This document shows, piece by piece, positions 29,146 to 38,614 of a stretch of DNA of 64,000 nt. The notes beneath the pieces were generated by a model. That model worked only from the letters and a program-made list of their open reading frames with translations, searched no databases and was not told the DNA's origin. Location: positions 141,887-205,886 of the forward strand of contig JAGBHE010000065.1 in assembly GCA_017935675.1 (NCBI GenBank). The letters run 5' to 3'. This DNA is from Clostridia bacterium (GTDB taxonomy: Bacteria; Bacillota; Clostridia; UBA1381). Each line of letters starts with the position of its first letter. Position 1 is the stretch's first letter. Both the position numbers and the translations under genes were made by a program.

Positions 29146-29967
29146 ATGCGGATGGAATTCGGGCGTGGATATAATAATTCGGACAAGCCGACAGAGGATT
29201 TGTTTTATGTTAATAACTGTGGGTCGTATAAAAAAGTTGACTTTGAAATGAAGGTGAACAGAGCCCGGGGAAGACATGACTATCAGATAATTTATGTTTC
29301 CGAAGGCCGCCTTTGGTGCATTTCTGACAATGAAAAGCGTTATGCCAAAAAAGGAAGCCTTATAATATACAAGCCGGGTGAACCGCAGGTTTACGGCTGT
29401 TTCCCTGAGGATGGAGCTTCCTATGATTGGATTCATTTTACAGGAAGTCTTGCCGAAAAAATAATGGATGAACTTAAGCTTGAGTCGGGAATTTATGATG
29501 TCGGAGCTTTTACCTCCTTTTCTCATGCGTGTTCGGAAATTATCAATGAATGCAGAAAAAACAAGCAAAGCGGAGAAATCAGAATTACAGGTCTTGCATT
29601 GTCGGTTATCGGGGAAATACCGGATAAAATTAAAAAAATCAGGATTCAGCGGTTTGAAGATATTGTGTGCCTTATGTCGCAGGACAAGCCGAACGGAACA
29701 AAAATTTCCGAGTATGCGCGCATGAGCGGGCTCAGCTGCGGTCATTTTATAAAGGAGTTCAGGGCTGTGTATGACATGAGCCCCGCAAGCTACAGGCTTT
29801 GGCTGCTTATTGAGAGGAGCAAGCCGCTGCTTGCAGAGTCTGACCTGAGTATAAGGGATATAGCACAAAGAGCAGGTTTTGATGATGCTTTGTATTTCAG
29901 CAGAGCGTTTAAAAAAATCACAGGTTTTTCTCCGGAAAAGTACAGAATTAAGAACAAAGAAGTATAA
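29146..29967 (+). CDS. AraC family transcriptional regulator
   Basis: 273 aa. Cupin-like sensor (GSLIIYKPGEPQVYGCFPEDGASYDWIHF) followed by two HTH units (ISEYARMSGLSCGHFIKEFRA; IRDIAQRAGFDDALYFSRAFKK) and a TGFSPEKYR end. ATG 29146 follows AAAGGGAG; the frame extends upstream through the terminator hairpin, so the earlier start at 29089 is rejected. No obvious target operon adjoins; the next gene is a tRNA. Confidence 0.9.
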   Translation: MRMEFGRGYNNSDKPTEDLFYVNNCGSYKKVDFEMKVNRARGRHDYQIIYVSEGRLWCISDNEKRYAKKGSLIIYKPGEPQVYGCFPEDGASYDWIHFTGSLAEKIMDELKLESGIYDVGAFTSFSHACSEIINECRKNKQSGEIRITGLALSVIGEIPDKIKKIRIQRFEDIVCLMSQDKPNGTKISEYARMSGLSCGHFIKEFRAVYDMSPASYRLWLLIERSKPLLAESDLSIRDIAQRAGFDDALYFSRAFKKITGFSPEKYRIKNKEV

Positions 29968-30053
29968 TAAGTTCAGAAGGCATATATTAATTTATGAAGA
30001 TTTTGCATAATGAATTTATACAAAGCATTAATACAATTGTAAAAAATCAATGC

Positions 30054-30082
30054 TTGACAAAGTAAAATTGTTATGGTATAAT
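30054..30082 (+). promoter_or_regulatory. Consensus promoter of tRNA-Ser
   Basis: TTGACA (30054-30059), 17-bp spacer, TATAAT (30077-30082): a full consensus match. Confidence 0.9.
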
Positions 30083-30140
30083 TATTAAAGTAACTGTTTA
30101 AAAGCTTTTTTGTGTTTTACGGTCATAAAGTCTTACGTAT

Positions 30141-30229
30141 GGACAGGTATCGAAGTGGTCATAACGGCCCTGACTCGAAATCAGGTAGTCCTCCGGGGCT
30201 CGTGGGTTCGAATCCCACCCTGTCCGCCA
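30141..30229 (+). tRNA. tRNA-Ser (anticodon CGA)
   Basis: 89 nt with acceptor GGACAGG/CCTGTCC, anticodon stem CCTGA/TCAGG, loop CTCGAAA (anticodon 30176-30178), a long class II variable arm (TAGTCCTCCGGGGCTCG region), T-arm GGTTCGAATCC and encoded CCA. It reads UCG. Confidence 0.97.
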
Positions 30230-30230
30230 A

Positions 30231-30263
30231 AGCCTTGAAAATTTTTAATTTTCAAGGCTTTTT
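30231..30263 (+). terminator. Terminator of tRNA-Ser
   Basis: AGCCTTGAAAA (30231-30241) pairs with TTTTCAAGGCT (30249-30259), then a T-run. Confidence 0.92.
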
Positions 30264-30291
30264 CTTGAGAAAAAAGAAAGCAGGTGATTGA

Positions 30292-30996
30292 TTGAGGCTT
30301 GATAAATTTTTATGCAGTAAGGGTACAAGAAGCGAAATCAGAAAGCTTCTGAAAAGCGGAGCCGTAACAGTAAACGGCGAGGTGGTAAAGGATTCCGGCT
30401 TTCAGGTGGCTCCGGACTGCACCGCAGTTATGTGCCGCGGCGAGAGGGTTATATATAAAAGCTTTATATACCTTGTAATGAATAAGCCGCAGGGATATAT
30501 ATCGGCAACACGCGATAAAAAGCTTCCGGTTGTGACAGATTTGATTGGTGAGGAGTATAGGCGCTTTGAGCCGTATCCTGTCGGGAGGCTTGATATCGAC
30601 ACGGAGGGCCTTCTTTTACTCACAAATGACGGAGAGCTTGCCCATGAGCTTACATCACCCAAAAAAGATGTCTGCAAACGATATATGGCTGTTACGGATA
30701 TTCCTATGGATAAGGCAGACTCTGACGCTTTTTCCGCTGGAATGGAGTTTAGTGATTTTACGGCAAAGCCGGCGAGGCTTGAGTTTACTGATGACCCGAA
30801 TACGGTTTTCATAACAATAAGTGAGGGAAAATTTCATCAGGTAAAACGAATGTGCGGAAAATGCGGGAAGCATGTTACTTTTTTGAAGCGTGTTGCCATT
30901 GGCGGTCTTGAGCTTAAAGAAGATCTTGCGCTCGGTGCTGTATATGAATTAACAAAAGAAGAGCTTATTGAGCAGATTTACAAAAAGGAATTTTGA
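30292..30996 (+). CDS. rsuA: 16S rRNA pseudouridine synthase RsuA-type
   Basis: 234 aa. N-terminal S4 RNA-binding domain (LRLDKFLCSKGTRSEIRKLL) followed by the pseudouridine synthase core with catalytic Asp in GRLDIDTEGLLLLTNDG. RsuA makes pseudouridine at 16S position 516; the related RluB/E/F enzymes share the motif, so the exact site is inferred from length and sequence. It uses a TTG start with AGGTG upstream. Transcription may start from read-through or a weak promoter after the tRNA terminator. Confidence 0.9.
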   Translation: MRLDKFLCSKGTRSEIRKLLKSGAVTVNGEVVKDSGFQVAPDCTAVMCRGERVIYKSFIYLVMNKPQGYISATRDKKLPVVTDLIGEEYRRFEPYPVGRLDIDTEGLLLLTNDGELAHELTSPKKDVCKRYMAVTDIPMDKADSDAFSAGMEFSDFTAKPARLEFTDDPNTVFITISEGKFHQVKRMCGKCGKHVTFLKRVAIGGLELKEDLALGAVYELTKEELIEQIYKKEF

Positions 30997-31076
30997 TGTG
31001 AAAGATAAGTTAGCCCGGAATCTTTTTCATGTCGGGATCTGTGCCGTGTTAAAGCGGCAAAATGGAGGAGAAAAAA
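30997..31076 (+). other. Leader of the ECF S-component gene with two small hairpins
   Basis: CCCG...CGGG (about 31012-31036) and GCCG(tgttaaag)CGGC (about 31042-31057) lie just before the ribosome binding site. I do not recognise a known riboswitch. Confidence 0.3.
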
Positions 31077-31574
31077 ATGAATCTTAAAAAATTAACACTT
31101 ATTTCTTTGCTTGCTGCGATGACCGCATTGCTTACAATGATACTTCATGTGACGATACCTGCCACTCAAGGGTATGTGCATTTCGGAGACAGCGTAATAT
31201 ATCTTGCCGTGTTCCTTATCGGCGGTCCTGCCGGCGCTTTTGTCGGTGCAGTGGGAGGAGCGATAGCTGACTTGATTGTTGCACCTATATACGCACTTCC
31301 GACTTGCATAATCAAAGCGCTGATGGCACTGTTGGCGGGATATGTTTATGTAAAATCGGGGAAGGGAGTAAAGGGAATTATTTTATCGTACATATGCGGA
31401 GGTTTAGTTATGGTCGGAGGTTATTATCTGACCGAGGTAATTATACTCGGAAGCTTTGCGTCGCCTGTTGCGGCTATACCATTTAATATAGCCCAGGTCA
31501 TTGCCTCTGTGCCGCTGTCCTGCATTCTTTTCCCTGTTTTAAGAAAAATGCTGCCTTCCGATATGCTAAAATAA
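31077..31574 (+). CDS. ECF transporter substrate-binding (S) component
   Basis: 165 aa, about six hydrophobic segments. It starts MNLKKLTLISLLAAMTALL, contains GYVHFGDSVIYLAVFLIGGPAGAFVGAVG split over segments 2-3 and a conserved GAIADL, as in ECF S components of the DUF1393-like group. It would bind a vitamin or similar small molecule and use a shared energy-coupling module encoded elsewhere. ATG 31077 follows GGAGGAG; ATG 31062 overlaps that site and is rejected. Confidence 0.82.
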   Translation: MNLKKLTLISLLAAMTALLTMILHVTIPATQGYVHFGDSVIYLAVFLIGGPAGAFVGAVGGAIADLIVAPIYALPTCIIKALMALLAGYVYVKSGKGVKGIILSYICGGLVMVGGYYLTEVIILGSFASPVAAIPFNIAQVIASVPLSCILFPVLRKMLPSDMLK

Positions 31575-31677
31575 AGCTAAAGTTTATATATAAAAACTTT
31601 TTGCGGCTGTATATCCTAAAATAGGGCTTTATACAGACTACATTTTTTTCAAATGTTACAAAAAAGTTATTTTATGT

Positions 31678-33102
<1,425 letters not shown>

Positions 33103-33113
33103 TTAAAATATAT

Positions 33114-33158
33114 ATGCTGCGAATGAGTGTTTTTAATGCCCATTCGCAGCATTTTTTT
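33114..33158 (+). terminator. Terminator of gdhA
   Basis: Perfect 12-bp arms ATGCTGCGAATG (33114-33125) and CATTCGCAGCAT (33141-33152), then seven T. Confidence 0.95.
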
Positions 33159-33183
33159 GTCTTTGACAATCTCCGATTTGCAG

Positions 33184-33232
33184 ATATTGCAACGATTGGT
33201 TGGTTGCAATATTCATTAATATGGTGTATAAT
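33184..33232 (+). promoter_or_regulatory. Promoter with overlapping palindromic operator
   Basis: TTGCAA (33204-33209), 17 bp, TATAAT (33227-33232). An inverted repeat with perfect 10-bp arms ATATTGCAAC (33184-33193) and GTTGCAATAT (33203-33212), 9 bp apart, covers the -35 box. It is a likely operator, probably for the HTH protein encoded downstream. Confidence 0.7.
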
Positions 33233-33262
33233 ATACGTAAATATTACGGAGGTGGATTTAAC

Positions 33263-33373
33263 GTGAAAAATAAGCGGCGCAGCTTGCCTCCTTTCGGGAC
33301 TTGGAGTATACACATACGCCGTCGTCCCTCAAGAAGGCAATCTGCTTGCTTCTTTTCCACGTTATGGATTTGA
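33263..33373 (+). CDS. Possible 36-aa basic leader peptide
   Basis: A GTG-initiated frame of 36 codons lies between the promoter and the HTH/ADP-ribosylglycohydrolase gene. GGAGGTGG (33248-33255) sits exactly 7 bases upstream, a stronger site than many real genes here have. The product is rich in Arg and Lys (11 of 36). It ends 29 bases before the next start and is in another frame. The coding status is unproven; the site could serve a leader peptide that controls the downstream gene. Confidence 0.4.
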   Translation: MKNKRRSLPPFGTWSIHIRRRPSRRQSACFFSTLWI

Positions 33374-33402
33374 GCCGCCTAAAGACGGCATGGAGGATTA
33401 AT

Positions 33403-34977
33403 ATGGCAATGAAGGATATGATTTATAAATTAAGAACAGGCGCAAAAATGTCTCAGGAGCAATTTGCAAAATTATTTAATGTATCCCGTCAATCTGTGCA
33501 GAAATGGGAAGGCGGGCTTACTACTCCCGAGCTTTCGAAAATAATTGAAATATCAAAGTATTTTGATGTTTCTCTCGACGCTTTGATTTTAGAACACGGC
33601 AACCGTGTTGTGGAAGCAATGAACTATAATAAGGTGATGAAACCCCAATATTCTAATCTTCATGATTGGGAATTTTATACTTCGGGAATTCTTATTGAAT
33701 ACGAACAGTCTGTTGATGAGGGATTGGATATCGAAGTCTATAAGGATTTATTTATGGCTATAGCCAAGCTTCCCAAAAACGAGATGAAAAAGGAATTGGG
33801 AGATGTTTTGTTTAAAATCGTATCAAATGCCGGGCAAAAGGAAGGGTATAAATATTTTGAGCCGTCAGACCTTGAATCAATAAAAGCTTTAAGAAAAGAG
33901 TATAATGTTTCCGGCAAGGCGGATAAAAACTTGTTGGAAAGTAAAATTCACGGTGCGTGGCTGGGGAGGATTTGCGGCTGTATGCTCGGCAAAACCGTAG
34001 AATGCATAAGAACGAATGAATTGGTTCCGTTTTTAAAAGAAACCGGAAACTATCCGATGCACAGATACATTTATAAATCAGATTTGAATGACGAAATTTG
34101 CAGCAAATATAATTTTCCGTTTGCCAATCGTGAATATGCTGATGAAATTGACGGTATGCCTGCGGATGATGACACAAATTATACTGTTCTTGCGCAAATC
34201 ATAATTGATAAATACGGAAAAGACTTTACTTCGTATGATGTGTCGAGAGCGTGGCTTGAGTATCAGAAAAAGGATGCATATTGTACGGCGGAAAGAGTTG
34301 CATTTTGTAATTTTATAAAAGGCTATGAGCCTCCGCAGTCAGCAATGTATAAAAATCCGTATCGGGAATGGATCGGTGCCCAGATAAGAGGAGATTACTT
34401 CGGCTATATAAACCCCGGAAATCCGGAGCTTGCTGCTGAAATGGCTTGGAGAGACGCGTCAATTTCTCACGTCAAAAACGGTATATACGGTGAAATGTTT
34501 ATCGCGGCCATGCTGGCTGTAGCAGCACTTACGGATGATGTTGAAAAAATAATTTTGGGCGGTCTTGCTCAGATTCCTCATACATCAAGGCTTTATGAGG
34601 ATGTAATGTCTGTTATGGAGGGATTTAAAAACGGCACTTCGCAAAAGGAAGCCTTTGATATAATTCATAAAAAATTTGATGAGTATTCGGAGCATGGATG
34701 GTGTCATACAAATTCAAATGCCATGATTGTTGCAGCATCGCTTATTTACGGCAGGGGTGACTATGGAAAATCAATTTGTATGGCTGTTGAAACCGGTTTT
34801 GATACTGACTGCAATGGTGCAACTGTCGGTTCAATACTCGGCATGGCTAAAGGAAGAGATAATATTCCGGAATGTTGGACAAAGCCAATAAACGACACTT
34901 TGCATACGGCAATTTTCGGAGTTGGCACAGTAAAAGTATCTGATAGAGTAAAAATGACGATGGAACAGATCAAATAG
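33403..34977 (+). CDS. XRE-type HTH fused to ADP-ribosylglycohydrolase
   Basis: 524 aa. Residues 6-62 form an XRE/Cro HTH (MSQEQFAKLFNVSRQSVQKWE), 63-175 a helical linker, and 180-520 an ADP-ribosylglycohydrolase (DraG/ARH) domain beginning ESKIHGAWLGRICGCMLGK. The metal-binding residues are seen in ADDDTNYTVL (Asp255-Asp257) and ETGFDTDCNGATVG (Asp467, Asp469). This would remove or process ADP-ribose on a protein, nucleic acid or small molecule while binding DNA. ATG 33403 follows GGAGGA; the frame upstream to 33301 overlaps the leader. It is monocistronic. Confidence 0.9.
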   Translation: MAMKDMIYKLRTGAKMSQEQFAKLFNVSRQSVQKWEGGLTTPELSKIIEISKYFDVSLDALILEHGNRVVEAMNYNKVMKPQYSNLHDWEFYTSGILIEYEQSVDEGLDIEVYKDLFMAIAKLPKNEMKKELGDVLFKIVSNAGQKEGYKYFEPSDLESIKALRKEYNVSGKADKNLLESKIHGAWLGRICGCMLGKTVECIRTNELVPFLKETGNYPMHRYIYKSDLNDEICSKYNFPFANREYADEIDGMPADDDTNYTVLAQIIIDKYGKDFTSYDVSRAWLEYQKKDAYCTAERVAFCNFIKGYEPPQSAMYKNPYREWIGAQIRGDYFGYINPGNPELAAEMAWRDASISHVKNGIYGEMFIAAMLAVAALTDDVEKIILGGLAQIPHTSRLYEDVMSVMEGFKNGTSQKEAFDIIHKKFDEYSEHGWCHTNSNAMIVAASLIYGRGDYGKSICMAVETGFDTDCNGATVGSILGMAKGRDNIPECWTKPINDTLHTAIFGVGTVKVSDRVKMTMEQIK

Positions 34978-34994
34978 CTTTTATATATTTTTAC

Positions 34995-35023
34995 TTGACA
35001 GAATCGTGTAACAGATATATAAT
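34995..35023 (+). promoter_or_regulatory. Consensus promoter of the larA-like gene
   Basis: TTGACA (34995-35000), 17-bp spacer, TATAAT (35018-35023). Confidence 0.9.
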
Positions 35024-35075
35024 AAAGGCAGGTGCTTATTGATAAAATAAGAAAACAGTAAAAAGGGGGATTATT

Positions 35076-36353
35076 ATGCCGATAGTTAAATTCCCGTACG
35101 GGAAGAGGTTTATTGAGTATGACATTCCGTCAGAGCGGCTGAGGGCTGTGCTTGTATCAAATTTGCAGGATTATCCGGTGCCGGAGGACGGGAATGAAAC
35201 GGTGCTGGAAGCGATGCGGAATCCTGTAGGTTCGCAGAGGCTTTGCAGGCTGGCGGAAGGAAAACAAAAAGTTGTAATTATAGCAAGCGATCATACAAGA
35301 CCCGTGCCCAGCCGATTTATAATACCGCATATGCTTAAAGAAATCAGACAGGGAAATCCTTGCGCTGATATTACAATACTTATAGCCACGGGGTGTCACA
35401 GAGGAACGACAAAGGCAGAGCTTATTGAAAAGTTCGGGGAAGATATCGTAAAAAATGAAAAAATTGAAATCCATGACTGCCTTGACGAAGAAAATCTTGT
35501 TCATATAGGAACATTGCCGTCAGGCGGCGAATGTGTTATAAATAAAATTGCCTGCGAGGCTGACCTGCTTGTTTCGGAAGGGTTTATTGAGCCCCATTTC
35601 TTTGCAGGCTTTTCGGGAGGGCGTAAGAGTGTTCTTCCGGGAATTGCGGGGCGCAGGGCTGTCCTTGCAAACCACTGCTCCGAATTTATTGCAGACGAAC
35701 ATTCGCGAACGGGAATTCTTGAAGGAAATCCTTTGCATGCCGATATGCTGTGGGCGGCGCGTACAGCGGGATTAAAATACATAGTAAATGTCATAATAAA
35801 TGAAAAGAAAGAAATTGTTCATGCTGTAGCGGGAGAGCTTGAGGCTGCACACAGCGCAGGCTGTGACTTCCTGAAAAAGCTTTGTGCCGTTAAAGCTGTA
35901 CCCTCCGACATAGTAATCACAACGAACGGAGGCTATCCTCTTGATCAGAATATATATCAATCTGTCAAGGGTATGACAGCAGCAGAGGCTACAGTTCGCA
36001 GGGGCGGGGTTATAATAATGCTTGCAAGTGCAGAGGATGGTCACGGAGGAGAACAGTTTCTCGCGCAAATGTCAGCGGCAGAAAAGCCCGAAGATATAAC
36101 CGCGGCAATTTTGAGGCGCGGCCGCAACGAGACGCTGCCCGACCAGTGGGAAGCACAGGTGCTGTGCCGTGTGCTGTCACATGCGTCCGTTATTTATGTA
36201 TCCGATGCACCTGACGATATGGTGCGCGCTTTTCATATGCATCCGGCACATTCCTTGCCCGAAGCCATGAAGCTGGCAGAGGAAATTCTCGGTAATCCCG
36301 AAGCTTCAATTACAGCTGTGCCGGACGGAATATCAGTTATGGTTTTAAAATAA
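35076..36353 (+). CDS. larA: Nickel-dependent lactate racemase family protein (LarA-like)
   Basis: 425 aa. The four residues that define LarA of Lactiplantibacillus plantarum are found at the same numbers: His108 (ATGCHRGTT), His174 (IEPHFF), Lys184 (SGGRKS, which carries the pincer-nickel cofactor) and His200 (LANH). SDHTRPVP at 71-78 also matches. The enzyme racemizes a 2-hydroxy acid; LarA homologues vary in substrate, so lactate is not certain. No larB, larC or larE cofactor genes lie nearby. AAAGGGGG precedes ATG 35076. Confidence 0.88.
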   Translation: MPIVKFPYGKRFIEYDIPSERLRAVLVSNLQDYPVPEDGNETVLEAMRNPVGSQRLCRLAEGKQKVVIIASDHTRPVPSRFIIPHMLKEIRQGNPCADITILIATGCHRGTTKAELIEKFGEDIVKNEKIEIHDCLDEENLVHIGTLPSGGECVINKIACEADLLVSEGFIEPHFFAGFSGGRKSVLPGIAGRRAVLANHCSEFIADEHSRTGILEGNPLHADMLWAARTAGLKYIVNVIINEKKEIVHAVAGELEAAHSAGCDFLKKLCAVKAVPSDIVITTNGGYPLDQNIYQSVKGMTAAEATVRRGGVIIMLASAEDGHGGEQFLAQMSAAEKPEDITAAILRRGRNETLPDQWEAQVLCRVLSHASVIYVSDAPDDMVRAFHMHPAHSLPEAMKLAEEILGNPEASITAVPDGISVMVLK

Positions 36354-36382
36354 GATTTTTAAAAAAATCACGGGGAGCAGAA

Positions 36383-36409
36383 GGGGCTGTTGCGTTAAGC
36401 AGCAGCCCC
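36383..36409 (+). terminator. Hairpin after the larA-like gene
   Basis: GGGGCTG and CAGCCCC arms with an inner TGC/GCA; the tail is T-poor (CGCGTGTTTAG), so efficiency is uncertain. Lies between convergent genes. Confidence 0.6.
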
Positions 36410-36450
36410 GCGTGTTTAGTTATTTACAGTCATGACTTTTTTTGAAAATT

Positions 36451-37482
36451 TTACAAAGCTGTGCCACATGCTTTTAGTATAAGCTTGTGAAGTTCTTTTT
36501 CGTATTCATATGTATATGGATTTTCCTTTTCGCCGTTCACATATGCTGCAAATGCCCTGAACATAGCGTCATATCGTCCATACGCCGGTGAGAGGTAATG
36601 TTCACCTTTTACGGACCAGCCTGATGTTTCGTTTATTTTATTGTCAAAGGCTTCGGCTACACCTGTCATCAGCGGAGCAATGACTCCCGGCAGTTCGTCT
36701 CCCGGCCATTCAAGGGGCTTTAGCTCCACTGTTCCCTTTGTCCCGCAGACAACAAGCTGTCTGCGTTCAAATCCGCCGATTTCCACCGCTGTGCTTTTTA
36801 CAAAGGAAACACCGTTTTTATACTTGAATACAGCCATTCCGAAATCATCTGCCGCAACGCCGTCTGTGCCGATAGATGTACTAAGGGGTATTACTTCCTC
36901 CGGGCTGCCTAAAATACCGTACACCAAATCGATTAAATGACAGCCGAGAAAATAAAGCATTCCGCCGGGATAATTCCCCAGCCATTGGCGCTTTGAAACA
37001 GGATGAATACAGTTCATCTGAGCCTCCACAGCATAAATCTCGCCTAATTTTCCGGCCTTGATATCTCCTTTCAATTTTAAAACGGCGGGATTGTACCTGT
37101 ACATATAACCTGTGTGGAAAACTAAGCTTTTTTGCTTCACAAGGTCTATAAGCCTGTCAAAATCTTCATCTGATTCACTGCCCGGCTTGTCCATATGGAT
37201 ATGCAGGCCTTTTTCAGCTGCTTTAATCGCATATTCGGTAAGACGCCTGTCTTCTGTTTCAACTGCAACAGCATCAAGCCCCGGATAATTCAGAATTTCG
37301 TCAACGGTCATTTTCTTTAACCCGTCATAAAGGCTTTTCTTTGCTTCATACATATCCTCATCACCGGATACAACCGCGTATCCGACAAGGTCGTATATAT
37401 CGCTTTGTAATTTCAGAGTTTGAATAGCTGCTATTGCATGGTCGTGTCCTGTTCCTATCTGCGCAATTTTTATTTTTTTCAT
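36451..37482 (-). CDS. Gfo/Idh/MocA family oxidoreductase
   Basis: 343 aa. N-terminal Rossmann fold (MKKIKIAQIGTGHDHAIAA), the substrate/cofactor motif HMDKPGSESDEDF (the family's EKP-like lysine) and a C-terminal beta-sheet domain (GEIYAVEAQMNCIHP). It probably oxidises or reduces a sugar or inositol-type ring with NAD(P). I use ATG at 37482: GGAGAAG lies just upstream, and the alternative TTG at 37497 would consume that site. ATGA overlap with the preceding dehydrogenase gene shows an operon. Confidence 0.9.
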   Translation of the reverse strand: MKKIKIAQIGTGHDHAIAAIQTLKLQSDIYDLVGYAVVSGDEDMYEAKKSLYDGLKKMTVDEILNYPGLDAVAVETEDRRLTEYAIKAAEKGLHIHMDKPGSESDEDFDRLIDLVKQKSLVFHTGYMYRYNPAVLKLKGDIKAGKLGEIYAVEAQMNCIHPVSKRQWLGNYPGGMLYFLGCHLIDLVYGILGSPEEVIPLSTSIGTDGVAADDFGMAVFKYKNGVSFVKSTAVEIGGFERRQLVVCGTKGTVELKPLEWPGDELPGVIAPLMTGVAEAFDNKINETSGWSVKGEHYLSPAYGRYDAMFRAFAAYVNGEKENPYTYEYEKELHKLILKACGTAL

Positions 37483-38498
37483 TTCAATCTTCTCCAATCA
37501 AACTGTACAACTACAGGGAAATTCTTGTCATAAACCAATCTTTTATAAACAGCTTCGCAATCGGCAGGTGAATGTGTTTCTTCTACTATATTTTCAAGAT
37601 TCAGTCTGCCGCCTGAGCAAAGCTTCAGCACAGCTTTTATATCATCTCTGTGCGTAAACCAACCGGGGTGTGATTCAAAATCCGGTCTTGCAATGGTGTG
37701 TGCACCTATAAGTGTAATACCCGGTGCATGGACTTTTTTGTAATAGTCAACCGAAAAATCGGAATTTCTTGTGCAGCCCAAAAGGGCAACTCTTCCGAAT
37801 TTAGCCATGCAGTCAAGAGCTTCATTAAGACCTGCACCGACTCCTGTAACTTCAACAGCAACATTTACGCCGCCTCCGGCAGCTTTTTTTACATCGTCCG
37901 CAAAGCTCTCACATAGAGGGTCAAATGCATAATCGGCACCGTTTTTCAGCGCAATTTCCCGTCTTTTCGGGTTTGGGTCGGCTGCAATTACAGGCACAGC
38001 TCCTGCGGTGCGAAGCAGCTTAACTGCAATCATACCTAAAATGCCAAGCCCCATAACAATTGCGCTTTCTCCCATTTCCAATCTTGTTTTTCTGATGGCA
38101 GCCATAGGGAAGGAGGCGATAAAGCTCATTGCCCCTGTTTCAAAGCTGATAGAATCATCCTCAATTTTTACAACGCGGCTTTCGGGTACAATGTTATAAT
38201 TTTTGTGACGTCCCCAATATACAACAACCCTGTCGCCTATTTCAACGCTGTTTACCGCAGCACCTTTTTTGACTACAATACCTGCGCTGTTATAGCCGGA
38301 CGCTCTCGGAAACACGACCTCCGATGCACTGTACGCGTTTACATTTGCATCTCCGGTTATATTCGCACGCTCCGTTCCGCCGCTTATTGTGGAAATCGCT
38401 GTTTCAATCATAACCTCATTTGCAGCAAGCTCTTTTGCATCAATCTCCAAAAGCTTTGCTGTGTTTTTCTCTGTAAATATTATTTGCTTATGCTTCAT
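37479..38498 (-). CDS. MDR-family (zinc-type alcohol) dehydrogenase
   Basis: 339 aa medium-chain dehydrogenase. GroES-like N-terminal half (ISGGTERANITG, a variant lacking the catalytic-zinc cysteine; PRASGYNSAGIVVKKG) and a Rossmann half with GLGILGMIAVKLLRTAGA. The ISGGTE motif is typical of sugar-linked 'dehydrogenase' partners of Gfo/Idh proteins. First gene of the two-gene minus-strand operon; AAAGGAG lies upstream. It is probably under control of the divergent AraC gene. Confidence 0.88.
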   Translation of the reverse strand: MKHKQIIFTEKNTAKLLEIDAKELAANEVMIETAISTISGGTERANITGDANVNAYSASEVVFPRASGYNSAGIVVKKGAAVNSVEIGDRVVVYWGRHKNYNIVPESRVVKIEDDSISFETGAMSFIASFPMAAIRKTRLEMGESAIVMGLGILGMIAVKLLRTAGAVPVIAADPNPKRREIALKNGADYAFDPLCESFADDVKKAAGGGVNVAVEVTGVGAGLNEALDCMAKFGRVALLGCTRNSDFSVDYYKKVHAPGITLIGAHTIARPDFESHPGWFTHRDDIKAVLKLCSGGRLNLENIVEETHSPADCEAVYKRLVYDKNFPVVVQFDWRRLK

Positions 38499-38528
38499 AT
38501 ATATCTCCTTTCATTTTTACTTTTTTTA

Positions 38529-38568
38529 ATTATACCATATTGACTTTTTGATTAAAATATGATATTCT
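38529..38568. promoter_or_regulatory. Overlapping divergent promoters between dehydrogenase and AraC genes
   Basis: Rightward: TTGACT (38540-38545), 17 bp, TATTCT (38563-38568). Leftward: TATAAT on the minus strand at about 38529-38534, without a good -35, as expected for an activated promoter. The two overlap, so regulator and target could be co-controlled. Confidence 0.55.
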
Positions 38569-38614
38569 ATAAAAAAAGAGGTAATTTTCTACAAGATTAT
38601 TGGGGTCTTAAGTA

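Noticed and set aside
28984..29868. 294-codon minus-strand frame over the AraC gene
   Set aside because: Antisense shadow; no ribosome site, no recognisable domain, and it crosses a terminator hairpin.
30997..31076. Riboswitch (preQ1 or THF type) before the ECF S component
   Set aside because: Too short, and none of the conserved core sequences I know are present.
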